Positions 44,127 to 53,645 of a stretch of DNA of 64,000 bases are shown piece after piece. Position 1 is the stretch's first letter. Each line of letters starts with the position of its first letter. The position numbers and the translations under genes are program-made. Origin of the DNA: Pseudomonas sp. K2I15. GTDB lineage: Bacteria; Pseudomonadota; Gammaproteobacteria; Pseudomonadales; Pseudomonadaceae. The notes below the pieces were generated by a model that worked only from the letters and a program-made list of their open reading frames with translations, did not search any database and was not told the DNA's origin. The stretch covers positions 372,001 to 436,000 of the forward strand of contig NZ_NIXO01000001.1 in NCBI RefSeq assembly GCF_002204795.1. The letters are read 5' to 3'.

Positions 44127-44792
44127 ATGAGCTACCAGCACAAGTATGTCGACGGCACCAATATTCACTTTCCGCTAGGGAAAGTGGTGTGCATCGGGCG
44201 TAACTACGCCGAACACGCCAAGGAACTGGATAACCCGGTACCTACCGAGCCGCTGCTGTTTATCAAGCCAGGCAGCTGCGTGGTGGCGCTGGAAGGCGGT
44301 TTTGCCATCCCTACCGAGCGCGGTTCGGTGCATTACGAAGCGGAAATCGCGGTGTTGATCGGCAAGCCGTTGTCGACCAAGCCGAGCCGCGAAGAAGTGC
44401 TGGACGCCATCTCCGGCTTCGCCCCGGCCCTGGACTTGACCCTGCGGGACAAACAGGCCGAGCTGAAAGCCAAGGGCCTGCCGTGGGAAATCGCCAAGTC
44501 GTTTGATGGCGCGGCGGTGATTGCACCGTTCGTCGTTGGCAGCACCTTCCCGGACGTGACCGACATCGGCATCCGCCTGACCATCAATGGCGAAGTGCGC
44601 CAGGACGGCAACAGCGCGATCATGCTCAACCCGATCATCCCGATGATCCAGTACATGGCCGGCTGCTTCTCGCTGCAGGCCGGGGATGTAATCCTCACTG
44701 GCACGCCGGCAGGCGTGGGCCCGCTGAATGTGGGTGATGAGCTGGTGTTGGAACTACCGGGTGTGAGCCGTTTCGAAAGCAGCGTTCGCTAA
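44127..44792 (+). CDS. Fumarylacetoacetate hydrolase-family protein
   Basis: A 221-residue FAH-fold enzyme. Metal ligands are visible in 'VHYEAEIAVLIGK' (Glu-x-Glu), and 'GRNYAEHAKELDNPVPTEPL' with 'ILTGTPAGVGPLNVGDEL' are signature stretches. This size class includes acylpyruvases and oxaloacetate decarboxylases. It follows the D-2-hydroxyglutarate dehydrogenase by 22 bases with the Shine-Dalgarno GAAGGAG, so the two are probably co-expressed; an oxaloacetate- or keto-acid-clearing role would fit. Confidence 0.88.
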   Translation: MSYQHKYVDGTNIHFPLGKVVCIGRNYAEHAKELDNPVPTEPLLFIKPGSCVVALEGGFAIPTERGSVHYEAEIAVLIGKPLSTKPSREEVLDAISGFAPALDLTLRDKQAELKAKGLPWEIAKSFDGAAVIAPFVVGSTFPDVTDIGIRLTINGEVRQDGNSAIMLNPIIPMIQYMAGCFSLQAGDVILTGTPAGVGPLNVGDELVLELPGVSRFESSVR

Positions 44793-44815
44793 TACCTGGC
44801 AACCGCGGTCAAAAA

Positions 44816-44905
44816 TGTGGGAGCGGGCTTGCTCGCGAAGGCGCAGTGTCAGTCACCGAATCTGTCGACTGATACACCGCATTCGCGAGCAAGCCCGCTC
44901 CCACA
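44816..44905. repeat. REPIN after the FAH-family gene
   Basis: Perfect arms on the common core; 42-base loop ending in GTCGACTGATACACCGCA. Confidence 0.92.
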
Positions 44906-45036
44906 TTGTTTTGTGTTTGCCTGGAGATATCGGGTTTTGCATTTTTTTCACACCCCATCCGGATAATCCTCAGCCTCCTGCGCGCGGACCCTCTGATCCT
45001 GTGCTATCCCCTAAAGCTGACTTTCTGGAAAGCGAA

Positions 45037-45966
45037 ATGGCCGTGCCTCTCCCATCCGTAAAACCCACGCTGCGTTCACGCTTTGCCATGCGCTGGTATT
45101 CCTGGCTGTTCCTGGCCGGCGCGATCATCTATGGCGTGGCCTGGGCGATGCACTGGGACGACCGTGGCTTGCTGTGGGTGGCAGAGCGCTTCGAAACCCC
45201 GACCGAGCGCCTGCAAAGCGTCTGGCTGCCGGACTACCACGCGGTGATCGACGCCAAGCTGCTGCCCGGCATGGAGAAGGACGAAGCCTCGGACCTGGCC
45301 TATAACCCGCAGACCAAAACCCTGTTTTCGGTCATGGGCAAGAACCCGTTCCTGGTTGAGCTGACCCTGCAAGGCGACGTGCTGCGCAAGATGCCGCTCA
45401 ACGGCTGGAACAACCCGGAAGGCGTGACCATGATGGAAAACGGTCTGATGGCTGTGGTCGATGAGCGCCAGCACAGCCTGACCATCATCAAGGTCGACCC
45501 ACAGACCCAGCAATTGAACAAGGCTGACTTCCCGTCCTATGACCTGGGCCCCTCCAAGGACCAGAACAAAGCCTTTGAAGCGGTCACCTGGGACAAGCGC
45601 AACCAACAGCTGATCCTCGGCGAAGAGCGCCCACCGGCCCTGTTCACCTGGAAAAGCGACGGCAGCCAGACCCTCACCGGCGACAAGCAAAAGCTCGCCA
45701 ACACTGAACTGGACATGCGCAACCTCTCGGCACTGACCGTCGACCCACGCACTGGCCATCTGCTGGCGCTGTCGGCCGACTCCCATCTGCTGCTGGAGCT
45801 GGACGAAAAAGGCGAGCAGGTCAGCTTCATGACCTTGCTCGGCGGCTTCAATGGCTTGAAGAACACCATTCCCCGTGCCGAAGGCGTGACTATGGACGAG
45901 AACGGCACGCTGTACATGGTCAGCGAGCCGAACCTGTTCTATCGCTTCGAGAAGCAGGCTCAGTAG
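45037..45966 (+). CDS. SdiA-regulated-domain membrane-anchored protein 1
   Basis: A 309-residue protein: an N-terminal transmembrane anchor (about 20-40; 'YSWLFLAGAIIYGVAWAM') then a beta-propeller-like SdiA-regulated domain (about 65-305) with repeats such as 'EASDLAYNPQTKTLFSVMGK' and 'LSALTVDPRTGHLLALSADS', closing with 'GTLYMVSEPNLFYRFEK'. It probably sits in the periplasm or at the envelope. The name comes from E. coli genes controlled by SdiA, not from a known activity. Followed by a paralogue 119 bases later. Confidence 0.82.
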   Translation: MAVPLPSVKPTLRSRFAMRWYSWLFLAGAIIYGVAWAMHWDDRGLLWVAERFETPTERLQSVWLPDYHAVIDAKLLPGMEKDEASDLAYNPQTKTLFSVMGKNPFLVELTLQGDVLRKMPLNGWNNPEGVTMMENGLMAVVDERQHSLTIIKVDPQTQQLNKADFPSYDLGPSKDQNKAFEAVTWDKRNQQLILGEERPPALFTWKSDGSQTLTGDKQKLANTELDMRNLSALTVDPRTGHLLALSADSHLLLELDEKGEQVSFMTLLGGFNGLKNTIPRAEGVTMDENGTLYMVSEPNLFYRFEKQAQ

Positions 45967-46084
45967 TTCGATTACGTCAGATTTTTCTCTATCTGCGGCA
46001 TCCGCCAGACACCCGGGGCGTTTAAGTTTAAATTCAGGCGACCGTGATATTCATTCGCCAGTTTTCACTTTGAGCCCCGCCCTG

Positions 46085-46999
46085 ATGCGTCGACTTGCCC
46101 GCCCCAAACCTGCGTTTTTCATCCTGGTCCTGCTCGCCCTGGTGGCTTGCGGCGTGGTTGCTCAGCAATTTCGTCTGTTCGAACGTGCGTGGTTCAACTG
46201 GCAATCCTGGCGCCATCCTGCTGACGAACGTTCGATTGGCCTAGGGGATTACCAGGTGAACCTGGAAGCGCAGGTGATCGATGGCCTCGACGATGATGTC
46301 TCGGCCCTGACCTTTGATCCGGTGCGCAACAGCCTGTTTACCGTCACCAACAAGAATGCCGAGTTGGTCGAGCTGTCCCTGGACGGCAAAATCCTGCGGC
46401 GCATTGCGCTGGTGGGCTTTGGTGATGCCGAGGCGGTGGAGTACATCAGCGACAACACCTACGTCATCAGCGATGAGCACCAGCAGCGGCTGATCAAGGT
46501 CCATGTGGATGACGACACCCAATTCCTGGATGCTGCGGATGCCGAGCAAATGACCCTCGGCGTACACCTGGGTGGCAACAAGGGTTTCGAAGGCCTGGCC
46601 TATGACTCGGTGGGCAAGCGCCTGTTTGTGGCCAAGGAGCGCGATCCGATGCTGATCTACGAGGTCCACGGCTTTCCCCATTTCAAACCGGAAAAAACCT
46701 ACTCGGTGCACGTGATCAACAACCCCAAGCGCGATGCCGGGTTGTTTGTGCGCGACCTGTCGAGCCTGCAATACGATGAGCGCAGCGGCCATTTGCTGGC
46801 GCTGTCGGATGAGTCATTCCTGGTGCTGGAACTGGATATCGACGGTCGCCCCCTGAGCAGTTTGTCGCTGCTCAAGGGGCGCCATGGCCTGAAGCAGCGA
46901 GTGCCTCAGGCCGAAGGGATTGCCATGGACAACGACGGCACGTTGTACATGGTCAGTGAGCCCAATCTTTTCTATGTATTCAAAAAAACCAAGTCTTGA
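46085..46999 (+). CDS. SdiA-regulated-domain membrane-anchored protein 2
   Basis: A 304-residue paralogue of the preceding gene. Residues about 10-30 form the anchor, and the same propeller motifs recur ('DVSALTFDPVRNSLFTVTNK', 'LSSLQYDERSGHLLALSDES', 'GTLYMVSEPNLFYVFKK'). ATG 46085 is preferred; a TTG five codons upstream is possible. Tandem duplication is clear, but the copies have diverged substantially, so they probably have separate partners or timing. Confidence 0.82.
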   Translation: MRRLARPKPAFFILVLLALVACGVVAQQFRLFERAWFNWQSWRHPADERSIGLGDYQVNLEAQVIDGLDDDVSALTFDPVRNSLFTVTNKNAELVELSLDGKILRRIALVGFGDAEAVEYISDNTYVISDEHQQRLIKVHVDDDTQFLDAADAEQMTLGVHLGGNKGFEGLAYDSVGKRLFVAKERDPMLIYEVHGFPHFKPEKTYSVHVINNPKRDAGLFVRDLSSLQYDERSGHLLALSDESFLVLELDIDGRPLSSLSLLKGRHGLKQRVPQAEGIAMDNDGTLYMVSEPNLFYVFKKTKS

Positions 47000-47015
47000 G
47001 TCTTGTGCAGAACAA

Positions 47016-47031
47016 ATGTGGGAGCGGGCTT
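47016..47031. repeat. Solitary truncated REP arm
   Basis: TGTGGGAGCGGGCTTT: a single REP arm broken off within the core, with no inverted partner, 5 bases from the rpiA stop codon. Confidence 0.75.
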
Positions 47032-47035
47032 TGCA

Positions 47036-47707
47036 TTATGCCTTGAGGGTTTTCACGCCTTCCGGGGTGCCCAGCAGCAGAACGTCAGCCGGGCGGGCTG
47101 CGAACAGGCCGTTAGTGACGACGCCGACGATGGCGTTGATCTGACGCTCCAGCTCCACCGGGTTGGTGATCTGCATATTGAACACGTCGATGATGATGTT
47201 GCCATTGTCGGTCAGCACGCCTTCGCGGTACACCGGGTCGCCGCCCAGTTTCACCAGCTCGCGGGCCACGTGGCTGCGGGCCATCGGGATCACTTCCACC
47301 GGCAGGGGGAAGGCGCCGAGTACCGGCACCAGTTTGCTGGCGTCGGCGATGCAGATGAAGGTCTTGGCCACGGCCGCAACGATCTTCTCGCGGGTCAGGG
47401 CTGCGCCGCCGCCCTTGATCAGGTTCAGGTGCGCGTCGCTTTCATCGGCACCGTCGACATAGAACTCCAGGTCGCTGACGGTGTTCAGCTCGTACACCGG
47501 AATACCGTGGCCCTTGAGCCGTGCAGCGGTGGCTTCGGAACTGGCGACTGCGCCGTCGAACGCGCCCTTGTGCAAGGCCAGCGCGTCGATAAAGCAGTTG
47601 GCGGTGGAGCCGGTGCCGACACCGACGATGCTTTTATCGTCGAGTTTAGGAAGGATTAAATCGACGGCGGCCTGGGCCACTGCCTGTTTGAGTTGATCCT
47701 GGGTCAT
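47036..47707 (-). CDS. rpiA: Ribose-5-phosphate isomerase A
   Basis: A 223-residue enzyme that interconverts ribose-5-phosphate and ribulose-5-phosphate. Signature parts are '[16 protein letters not shown]', '[20 protein letters not shown]' (catalytic Asp/Glu region) and '[14 protein letters not shown]'. ATG 47707 (CCGGAG upstream) gives the expected length. Divergent from ilvA, 136 bases away. Confidence 0.95.
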   Translation of the reverse strand: MTQDQLKQAVAQAAVDLILPKLDDKSIVGVGTGSTANCFIDALALHKGAFDGAVASSEATAARLKGHGIPVYELNTVSDLEFYVDGADESDAHLNLIKGGGAALTREKIVAAVAKTFICIADASKLVPVLGAFPLPVEVIPMARSHVARELVKLGGDPVYREGVLTDNGNIIIDVFNMQITNPVELERQINAIVGVVTNGLFAARPADVLLLGTPEGVKTLKA

Positions 47708-47843
47708 GCGGGCTCCGGAACGGGCGGGGAGTAAAGAGGGGCGCGAGTATAACCCAACAAAACCTCTGTTTTCGTGTGGTCGCCCGGCCAAACGCTGGGT
47801 TAGACTCCTTGGCCCTGCCCAACCCGCCCAGTGATGCTTTCCG

Positions 47844-49358
47844 ATGCTTGAACAGTACGTCAAAAAGATCCTCACCTCGCGCGTTTACGACGTTGCCGTA
47901 GAAACCCCGCTGCAGACCGCCCGCCAGCTCTCCGAGCGCCTGGGCAACAAGGTCTGGCTCAAGCGCGAAGACTTGCAGCCGGTGTTCTCGTTCAAGATTC
48001 GCGGCGCCTACAACAAGCTGACCCAACTGAGTTTGGAGGAGCGTGCGCGCGGCGTGGTCACCGCTTCGGCGGGCAACCACGCCCAGGGCCTGGCCCTGGC
48101 GGCCAAGGTGCTGGGGGTCAAGGCCACCATCGTGATGCCCAAGACCACGCCCGAGATCAAGGTCGAAGGCGTGCGCTCCCGTGGCGGCAAAGTGGTGCTG
48201 CACGGGGACTCCTTCCCGGAGGCGCTGGCGTATTCGCTGAAGCTGGTCGACGAAAAAGGCTACGTCTACATTCACCCCTACGATGATCCGCACACCATTG
48301 CCGGGCAGGGCACCGTGGCGATGGAGATTCTGCGCCAGCACCCGGGGCCGCTGGACGCGATTTTCGTGCCGGTGGGCGGCGGCGGTTTGATCGCCGGTAT
48401 CGCGGCGTACGTGAAGTACCTGCGGCCTGAGATCAAGATCATCGGCGTCGAGCCAGACGACTCCAACTGCCTGCAAGCCGCCATGGCGGCGGGCGAGCGC
48501 GTGGTATTGCCGACCGTGGGCATCTTCGCCGACGGCGTGGCGGTGGCGCAGATCGGCCAGCACACCTTCGACATCTGCAAGGATTACGTGGATGAAGTGA
48601 TCACCGTCAGCACCGATGAAATCTGCGCGGCGATCAAGGACATCTACGACGACACCCGCTCCATCACAGAACCCGCTGGCGCCCTGGGCGTGGCCGGAAT
48701 CAAGAAGTACGTCGAGACCCGTGGCATCACCGGGCAAACCCTGGTGGCGATTGATTCCGGGGCCAACGTCAACTTCGACCGCCTGCGCCATGTGGCCGAG
48801 CGCGCCGAGCTGGGTGAAGGCCGCGAAGCCATCATCGCCGTGACCATTCCCGAGAAGCCGGGCAGCTTCAAGGCCTTCTGCGAGGCCGTGGGCAAGCGCC
48901 AGATCACCGAATTCAACTATCGCTACCACTCCGGCCGTGAGGCGCACATTTTTGTTGGCGTGCAGACCCACCCGGAAAACGACCCGCGCAGCGCGCTGAT
49001 CGCCAGCCTCACCAGCCAGGGTTTCCCGGTGCTGGACCTGACGGAAAACGAGCTGGCCAAGCTGCACATTCGTCATATGGTCGGTGGCCATGCGGCAAAA
49101 GTCAGCGACGAAGTGGTGCTGCGCTTCGAATTCCCGGAGCGTCCGGGGGCGTTGTTCAACTTTCTTAACAAATTGGGCGGGCGCTGGAACATCTCGATGT
49201 TCCACTATCGCAACCACGGCGCAGCCGATGGGCGTGTGGTGGCGGGCCTGCAAGTGCCGGCGGACGAGCGCCACCTGGTGCCGGCAGCGCTGGAGGCCAT
49301 TGGCTACCCGTATTGGGATGAAAGTGATAACCCGGCCTACCAGCTGTTCCTCGGTTGA
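47844..49358 (+). CDS. ilvA: Threonine ammonia-lyase, biosynthetic (IlvA)
   Basis: A 504-residue PLP enzyme that deaminates threonine to 2-oxobutyrate for isoleucine synthesis. The PLP lysine is K51 in '[14 protein letters not shown]'; the phosphate loop is '[17 protein letters not shown]'. Two C-terminal ACT-like regulatory domains (about 330-504; '[20 protein letters not shown]', '[20 protein letters not shown]') mark the isoleucine-inhibited biosynthetic form rather than the short catabolic one. Synteny with rpiA agrees with P. aeruginosa. Confidence 0.95.
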   Translation: MLEQYVKKILTSRVYDVAVETPLQTARQLSERLGNKVWLKREDLQPVFSFKIRGAYNKLTQLSLEERARGVVTASAGNHAQGLALAAKVLGVKATIVMPKTTPEIKVEGVRSRGGKVVLHGDSFPEALAYSLKLVDEKGYVYIHPYDDPHTIAGQGTVAMEILRQHPGPLDAIFVPVGGGGLIAGIAAYVKYLRPEIKIIGVEPDDSNCLQAAMAAGERVVLPTVGIFADGVAVAQIGQHTFDICKDYVDEVITVSTDEICAAIKDIYDDTRSITEPAGALGVAGIKKYVETRGITGQTLVAIDSGANVNFDRLRHVAERAELGEGREAIIAVTIPEKPGSFKAFCEAVGKRQITEFNYRYHSGREAHIFVGVQTHPENDPRSALIASLTSQGFPVLDLTENELAKLHIRHMVGGHAAKVSDEVVLRFEFPERPGALFNFLNKLGGRWNISMFHYRNHGAADGRVVAGLQVPADERHLVPAALEAIGYPYWDESDNPAYQLFLG

Positions 49359-49398
49359 GCGACTACGCTGACTGAGCGGCCTTCAAGGAATCGAGAAC

Positions 49399-49812
49399 AT
49401 GGAAACGCTGACCACCCTTAAAGTTATCCACGTCGCGGCCACGGTGTTGCTGCTGCTCAGCGGTGTTGCGCTGGCGGTGCTGGCCTGGCGCAAACGCAGC
49501 GCGGGGCCTGCCTATACCGTGCAGCGGCCGTGGGTGTTTGTGTGGCTGTTGATGGGGATTTGCGTGGTGAGCATGCCGTTCACCGGCTGGTGGCTGGCGC
49601 ATTTGATCGGCTGGCCGCTGGGGCAAACCTGGATTTTGGGCTCGAGTGTGATCTACACCGTGGCGGCGCTGAGCTGGTTCTGGCTGGTGGCGCGGCTTAA
49701 TCGACTGCGGTTGGGCGGGGCGGGGAGTTTGAACTTCACCGTGGCGCTGGCGGTTGTGAGCCTGGTGGGGTTTGTGGCGATTGCCGGGTTGATGGGGGCC
49801 AAACCCGTTTAA
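49399..49812 (+). CDS. DUF2269-type integral membrane protein
   Basis: A 137-residue protein with four hydrophobic helices ('VIHVAATVLLLLSGVALAVL', 'WVFVWLLMGICVVSMPFTGW', 'GSSVIYTVAALSWFWLVA', 'VALAVVSLVGFVAIAGLM'). The His in helix 1 and the 'PFTGWWLAH' stretch match the DUF2269 pattern. Function unknown; heme or small-ligand binding through the buried His is only a possibility. It lies 40 bases after ilvA in the same direction. Confidence 0.75.
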   Translation: METLTTLKVIHVAATVLLLLSGVALAVLAWRKRSAGPAYTVQRPWVFVWLLMGICVVSMPFTGWWLAHLIGWPLGQTWILGSSVIYTVAALSWFWLVARLNRLRLGGAGSLNFTVALAVVSLVGFVAIAGLMGAKPV

Positions 49813-49835
49813 GGCTTGAAACCGGGTCGCCTTCA

Positions 49836-49917
49836 TTCGCGAGCAAGCCCGCTCCCACATTCGACTGCATTCCAAAGGTGGAACTCGATCAAATGTGGGA
49901 GCGGGCTTGCTCGCGAA
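49836..49917. repeat. REPIN, opposite arm order
   Basis: TTCGCGAGCAAGCCCGCTCC opens and the TGTGGGAGCGGGCTTGCT arm closes it. The loop (TTCGACTGCATTCC...) is of the same type as at 15261-15342 and 16070-16152. Between convergent genes, it ends 7 bases from the HAD stop. Confidence 0.92.
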
Positions 49918-49924
49918 AGCTTTA

Positions 49925-50581
49925 TCAGCCGCGCAGGCTAATCACCGGCCAGCCACGCTTCTCGGCCTCAGCCCGCAGATTCGGATCCGGATCCACCGCC
50001 ACCGCATGCGTCACCTGTTCCAGCAACGGCAGGTCATTCATCGAATCGCTGTAAAAGTAGCTGTCCTCCAGGTTATACCCGGTCTCTTCCAGCCAACGAT
50101 TCAAGCGCGTCACCTTGCCCTCGCGAAAGCACGGAATATCCGTACTGCGCCCGGTGTAACGGCCACCTTCCATCTCGCATTCCGTCGCAATCAGGGTTTC
50201 AACCCCCAGCCGCTCCGCAATCGGGGCCGTCACAAAGCGGTTGGTCGCGGTGATGATCACCAGCTTGTCGCCCGCCGCGCGGTGCGTGGCCAGCAATTCA
50301 ACCGCCTGGGGCAGCATGATCGGCTCGATGCAGTCGCGCATGTAGTCGCGGTGCCATTCATCCAGCTGGGCCATCTCGGTGCGGCCGAGGATTTCCAGGC
50401 AGAAGTTCAGGTATTCGGCGTTATCCAGCGTGCCGGCCAGGTAATCCTGGTAGAACTCGTCGTTGCGGGCCTTGTAGGCCACTGCGTCGAGAATCCCGCG
50501 TTCACAGAGGTAATCGCCCCAGGCGTGATCGCTGTCACCCCCCAAAAGCGTGTTGTCCAAGTCGAATAAAGCCAGGCGCAT
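49925..50581 (-). CDS. HAD-family (IB) phosphatase, possible histidinol-phosphatase
   Basis: A 218-residue HAD phosphatase. Motif I '[16 protein letters not shown]' (nucleophile Asp), motif II '[10 protein letters not shown]', motif III Lys in '[10 protein letters not shown]', motif IV '[15 protein letters not shown]'. The position and type match P. aeruginosa PA0335, which I recall as having been identified as the missing histidinol-phosphatase; that role is by analogy. Other HAD-IB members act on phosphoserine. It is divergent from rppH. Confidence 0.85.
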   Translation of the reverse strand: MRLALFDLDNTLLGGDSDHAWGDYLCERGILDAVAYKARNDEFYQDYLAGTLDNAEYLNFCLEILGRTEMAQLDEWHRDYMRDCIEPIMLPQAVELLATHRAAGDKLVIITATNRFVTAPIAERLGVETLIATECEMEGGRYTGRSTDIPCFREGKVTRLNRWLEETGYNLEDSYFYSDSMNDLPLLEQVTHAVAVDPDPNLRAEAEKRGWPVISLRG

Positions 50582-50724
50582 TGCAGTTACTCGCTGAAAA
50601 GTCTGTAAAAAGGCGTCCAGAATACGGTCTTTTCACAAGAGTGCACATAAGGTAAGCAGCCTCGTTGCCGCTGTATCAATCTTTGTGGAACAATGCGGTG
50701 ACATGCGTTTGCGAGGTTGTTGCC

Positions 50725-51204
50725 GTGATCGACCCCGATGGTTTCCGTCCTAATGTCGGGATTATTCTTACGAATGATGCCGGACAGGTGCTATGGGCTC
50801 GCCGTATCAACCAAGATGCCTGGCAGTTTCCTCAAGGCGGGATCAACCCCGACGAAACCCCTGAAGACGCCTTGTACCGCGAGTTGAACGAAGAAGTAGG
50901 CCTTGAACGTGAAGATGTGCAAATTCTGGCCTGCACCCGAGGCTGGTTGCGCTATCGTTTGCCGCAACGTCTGGTACGTACCCACAGCCAACCGCTGTGC
51001 ATCGGCCAGAAACAGAAATGGTTTCTCCTGCGCCTGATCTCCAACGAGCAGCGGGTGCGGATGGATTTGACCGGTAAACCGGAGTTCGATGGCTGGCGCT
51101 GGGTCAGTTATTGGTATCCGTTGGGCCAGGTGGTGACATTCAAGCGCGAGGTTTATCGTCGCGCTCTTAAAGAGCTTGCCCCGCGCCTTTTAGCGCGCGA
51201 CTGA
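50725..51204 (+). CDS. rppH: RNA pyrophosphohydrolase RppH (NudH)
   Basis: A 159-residue Nudix hydrolase that removes pyrophosphate from mRNA 5' ends and so triggers decay. The Nudix box is complete: '[20 protein letters not shown]' followed by VGL. The start is the GTG at 50725 ([15 protein letters not shown]), with GAGG 8 bases before it; this gives the normal length, while an upstream ATG would add 20 atypical residues. It lies 22 bases before ptsP, as in other gammaproteobacteria. Confidence 0.93.
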   Translation: MIDPDGFRPNVGIILTNDAGQVLWARRINQDAWQFPQGGINPDETPEDALYRELNEEVGLEREDVQILACTRGWLRYRLPQRLVRTHSQPLCIGQKQKWFLLRLISNEQRVRMDLTGKPEFDGWRWVSYWYPLGQVVTFKREVYRRALKELAPRLLARD

Positions 51205-51226
51205 CGACGGAGTTCGACCCCGAGCC

Positions 51227-53506
51227 ATGCTCAATACGCTGCGCAAGATCGTCCAGGAAGTTAACTCCGCCAAGGATCTCAAGGCGGCGTTGGGGATTAT
51301 TGTGTTGCGCGTCAAGGAAGCCATGGGCAGCCAGGTCTGCTCGGTTTACCTGCTGGACCCCGAGACCAACCGTTTTGTCCTGATGGCCACCGAGGGCTTG
51401 AACAAGCGCTCCATCGGCAAGGTCAGCATGGCGCCCAATGAAGGTCTGGTGGGCCTGGTGGGGACGCGCGAAGAACCCCTGAACCTCGAAAACGCTGCCG
51501 ATCACCCGCGTTATCGCTACTTTGCCGAAACCGGCGAAGAGCGCTACGCCTCGTTCCTCGGTGCACCGATCATTCACCACCGCCGCGTTGTCGGCGTGTT
51601 GGTCATCCAGCAAAAAGAACGCCGCCAGTTCGACGAGGGTGAAGAAGCCTTCCTCGTGACCATGAGCGCGCAACTCGCCGGGGTTATCGCCCACGCCGAG
51701 GCCACCGGTTCGATTCGCGGCCTGGGGCGCCAGGGCAAGGGCATCCAGGAAGCCAAGTTCGTCGGCGTGCCGGGTTCGCCTGGCGCGGCCGTCGGTACCG
51801 CCGTGGTCATGCTGCCACCCGCCGACCTGGACGTGGTGCCGGACAAGACCGTCACCGACATCGACGCTGAAATCATCCTGTTCAAGACCGCCCTCGAAGG
51901 CGTGCGCAATGACATGCGCACCCTGTCGACCAAGCTGGCCACCCAGCTGCGGCCTGAAGAACGGGCGTTGTTCGACGTGTACCTGATGATGCTCGACGAC
52001 GCGTCCCTGGGCAGCGAAGTCAAGGGCGTGATCAAGACCGGCCAGTGGGCCCAGGGCGCGCTGCGCCAGGTGGTCACCGATCACGTCAACCGTTTTGAAT
52101 TGATGGACGACGCCTACCTGCGCGAACGCGCCTCGGACGTGAAAGACCTCGGTCGCCGTCTGCTGGCCTACCTGCAGGAAGAACGCTCGACCACGCTGGT
52201 ATACCCCGACAACACCATCCTGATCAGTGAAGAACTGACCGCCACCATGCTCGGCGAAGTGCCGGAAGGTAAACTGGTGGGCCTGGTCTCGGTATTGGGT
52301 TCGGGCAACTCCCACGTCGCGATCCTGGCCCGGGCCATGGGCATCCCGACGGTGATGGGCCTGGTGGACCTGCCGTATTCCAAGGTCGACGGCATCGAAA
52401 TGATCGTCGACGGCTACCACGGCGAGGTCTACACCAACCCCAGCGAAGTGTTGCGCAAGCAATACGCCGAAGTGGTGGAAGAAGAGCGCCAGCTGTCCCA
52501 GGGCCTCGACGCCCTGCGCGAACTGCCGTGCGTGACCCTTGACGGCCACCGCGTACCGCTGCTGGTCAACACCGGCCTGCTGGCGGACGTGGCACGGGCA
52601 CAACAGCGTGGCGCCGAAGGTGTAGGGCTGTACCGCACCGAAGTGCCGTTCATGATCAACCAGCGTTTTCCGAGTGAGAAGGAGCAGCTGGCGATTTATC
52701 GCGAGCAACTGTCCGCCTTCCATCCGCTGCCGGTGACCATGCGCAGCCTGGACATTGGCGGCGACAAGTCACTGTCGTATTTCCCGATCAAGGAAGACAA
52801 CCCCTTCCTTGGCTGGCGCGGTATTCGCGTTACCCTCGACCACCCGGAAATCTTCCTCGTTCAGACCCGCGCGATGCTCAAGGCCAGCGAAGGCCTGAAC
52901 AACCTGCGCATTCTGCTCCCGATGATCTCCGGCACCCACGAGCTGGAAGAAGCCCTGCACCTGATCCACCGGGCCTGGGGCGAAGTGCGCGACGAAGGCG
53001 CCGACGTGCCGATGCCGCCGATTGGCGTGATGATCGAGATTCCGGCCGCGGTGTACCAGGCTAAAGAGCTGGCGCGGCAGGTGGACTTCCTGTCGGTGGG
53101 TTCCAACGACCTGACCCAGTACCTGCTGGCCGTGGACCGCAACAACCCGCGGGTGGCCGACCTCTACGACTACCTGCACCCGGCGGTGCTGCAAGCGTTG
53201 CAGAACGTGGTGCGTGACGCCCATGCCGAAGGCAAGCAGGTGAGTATCTGTGGCGAGATGGCCGGTGACCCGGCGGCGGCGGTGCTGTTGATGGCGATGG
53301 GCTTTGACAGCTTGTCGATGAACGCCACCAACTTGCCGAAGGTGAAATGGATGCTGCGCCAGATCAACCTGAGCCGGGCCAAGGAACTGCTGGCGGAGTT
53401 GATGACCATCGACAACCCGCAAGTTATCCACAGCTCGTTGCAATTGGCGCTGAAGAACCTTGGGTTGGCGCGGATGATTAATCCGGCGTCTGCAAAAAGC
53501 CTCTAA
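51227..53506 (+). CDS. ptsP: Nitrogen-PTS phosphoenolpyruvate-protein phosphotransferase PtsP (EI-Ntr)
   Basis: A 759-residue Enzyme I paralogue that takes phosphate from PEP and passes it to NPr. The N-terminal GAF sensor domain spans about 1-165; the phospho-His domain has H363 in 'GSGNSHVAILARAMGIPTVM'; the PEP-binding barrel has 'RSLDIGGDKSLSYFPIKEDN' and 'FLSVGSNDLTQYLLAVDRNN'. The active Cys region 'QVSICGEMAGDPAA' is intact. It follows rppH. It regulates nitrogen and carbon metabolism, virulence traits and polyester storage in pseudomonads. Confidence 0.95.
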   Translation: MLNTLRKIVQEVNSAKDLKAALGIIVLRVKEAMGSQVCSVYLLDPETNRFVLMATEGLNKRSIGKVSMAPNEGLVGLVGTREEPLNLENAADHPRYRYFAETGEERYASFLGAPIIHHRRVVGVLVIQQKERRQFDEGEEAFLVTMSAQLAGVIAHAEATGSIRGLGRQGKGIQEAKFVGVPGSPGAAVGTAVVMLPPADLDVVPDKTVTDIDAEIILFKTALEGVRNDMRTLSTKLATQLRPEERALFDVYLMMLDDASLGSEVKGVIKTGQWAQGALRQVVTDHVNRFELMDDAYLRERASDVKDLGRRLLAYLQEERSTTLVYPDNTILISEELTATMLGEVPEGKLVGLVSVLGSGNSHVAILARAMGIPTVMGLVDLPYSKVDGIEMIVDGYHGEVYTNPSEVLRKQYAEVVEEERQLSQGLDALRELPCVTLDGHRVPLLVNTGLLADVARAQQRGAEGVGLYRTEVPFMINQRFPSEKEQLAIYREQLSAFHPLPVTMRSLDIGGDKSLSYFPIKEDNPFLGWRGIRVTLDHPEIFLVQTRAMLKASEGLNNLRILLPMISGTHELEEALHLIHRAWGEVRDEGADVPMPPIGVMIEIPAAVYQAKELARQVDFLSVGSNDLTQYLLAVDRNNPRVADLYDYLHPAVLQALQNVVRDAHAEGKQVSICGEMAGDPAAAVLLMAMGFDSLSMNATNLPKVKWMLRQINLSRAKELLAELMTIDNPQVIHSSLQLALKNLGLARMINPASAKSL

Positions 53507-53537
53507 ACCGGATTTTAGGGTCTGCCCCCAATCAAAA

Positions 53538-53628
53538 TGTGGGAGCAGGCTTGCTCGCGAAAGCGGCGTGTCAGCCAATACATTAAGTTGACTGATACAC
53601 CGCCTTCGCGAGCAAGCCCGCTCCCACA
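53538..53628. repeat. REPIN after ptsP
   Basis: Arms on the common core with one change in the left arm (GCAGGC for GCGGGC); the right arm is perfect. Located between convergent ptsP and the NRDE-family gene. Confidence 0.91.
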
Positions 53629-53645
53629 TTTGATTTGTGTGAGGT

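Noticed and set aside
42626-44128. 500-codon minus-strand frame opposite the D-2-hydroxyglutarate dehydrogenase
   Set aside because: Same reason: antisense composition, while the flavoenzyme motifs are complete on the plus strand.
44815-45036. In-frame 74-residue N-terminal extension of the first SdiA-regulated-domain protein
   Set aside because: The extension is a translation of the REPIN (WERACSRRR...REQARSH); the true start is the ATG at 45037 with GGAAAG upstream.
47646-49274. 542-codon minus-strand frame opposite ilvA
   Set aside because: His/Val/Gly-rich antisense composition; it overlaps the rpiA start region as well as ilvA.
51167-52723. 518-codon minus-strand frame opposite ptsP
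   Set aside because: Antisense shadow; the GAF and PEP-utilising domains are on the plus strand.
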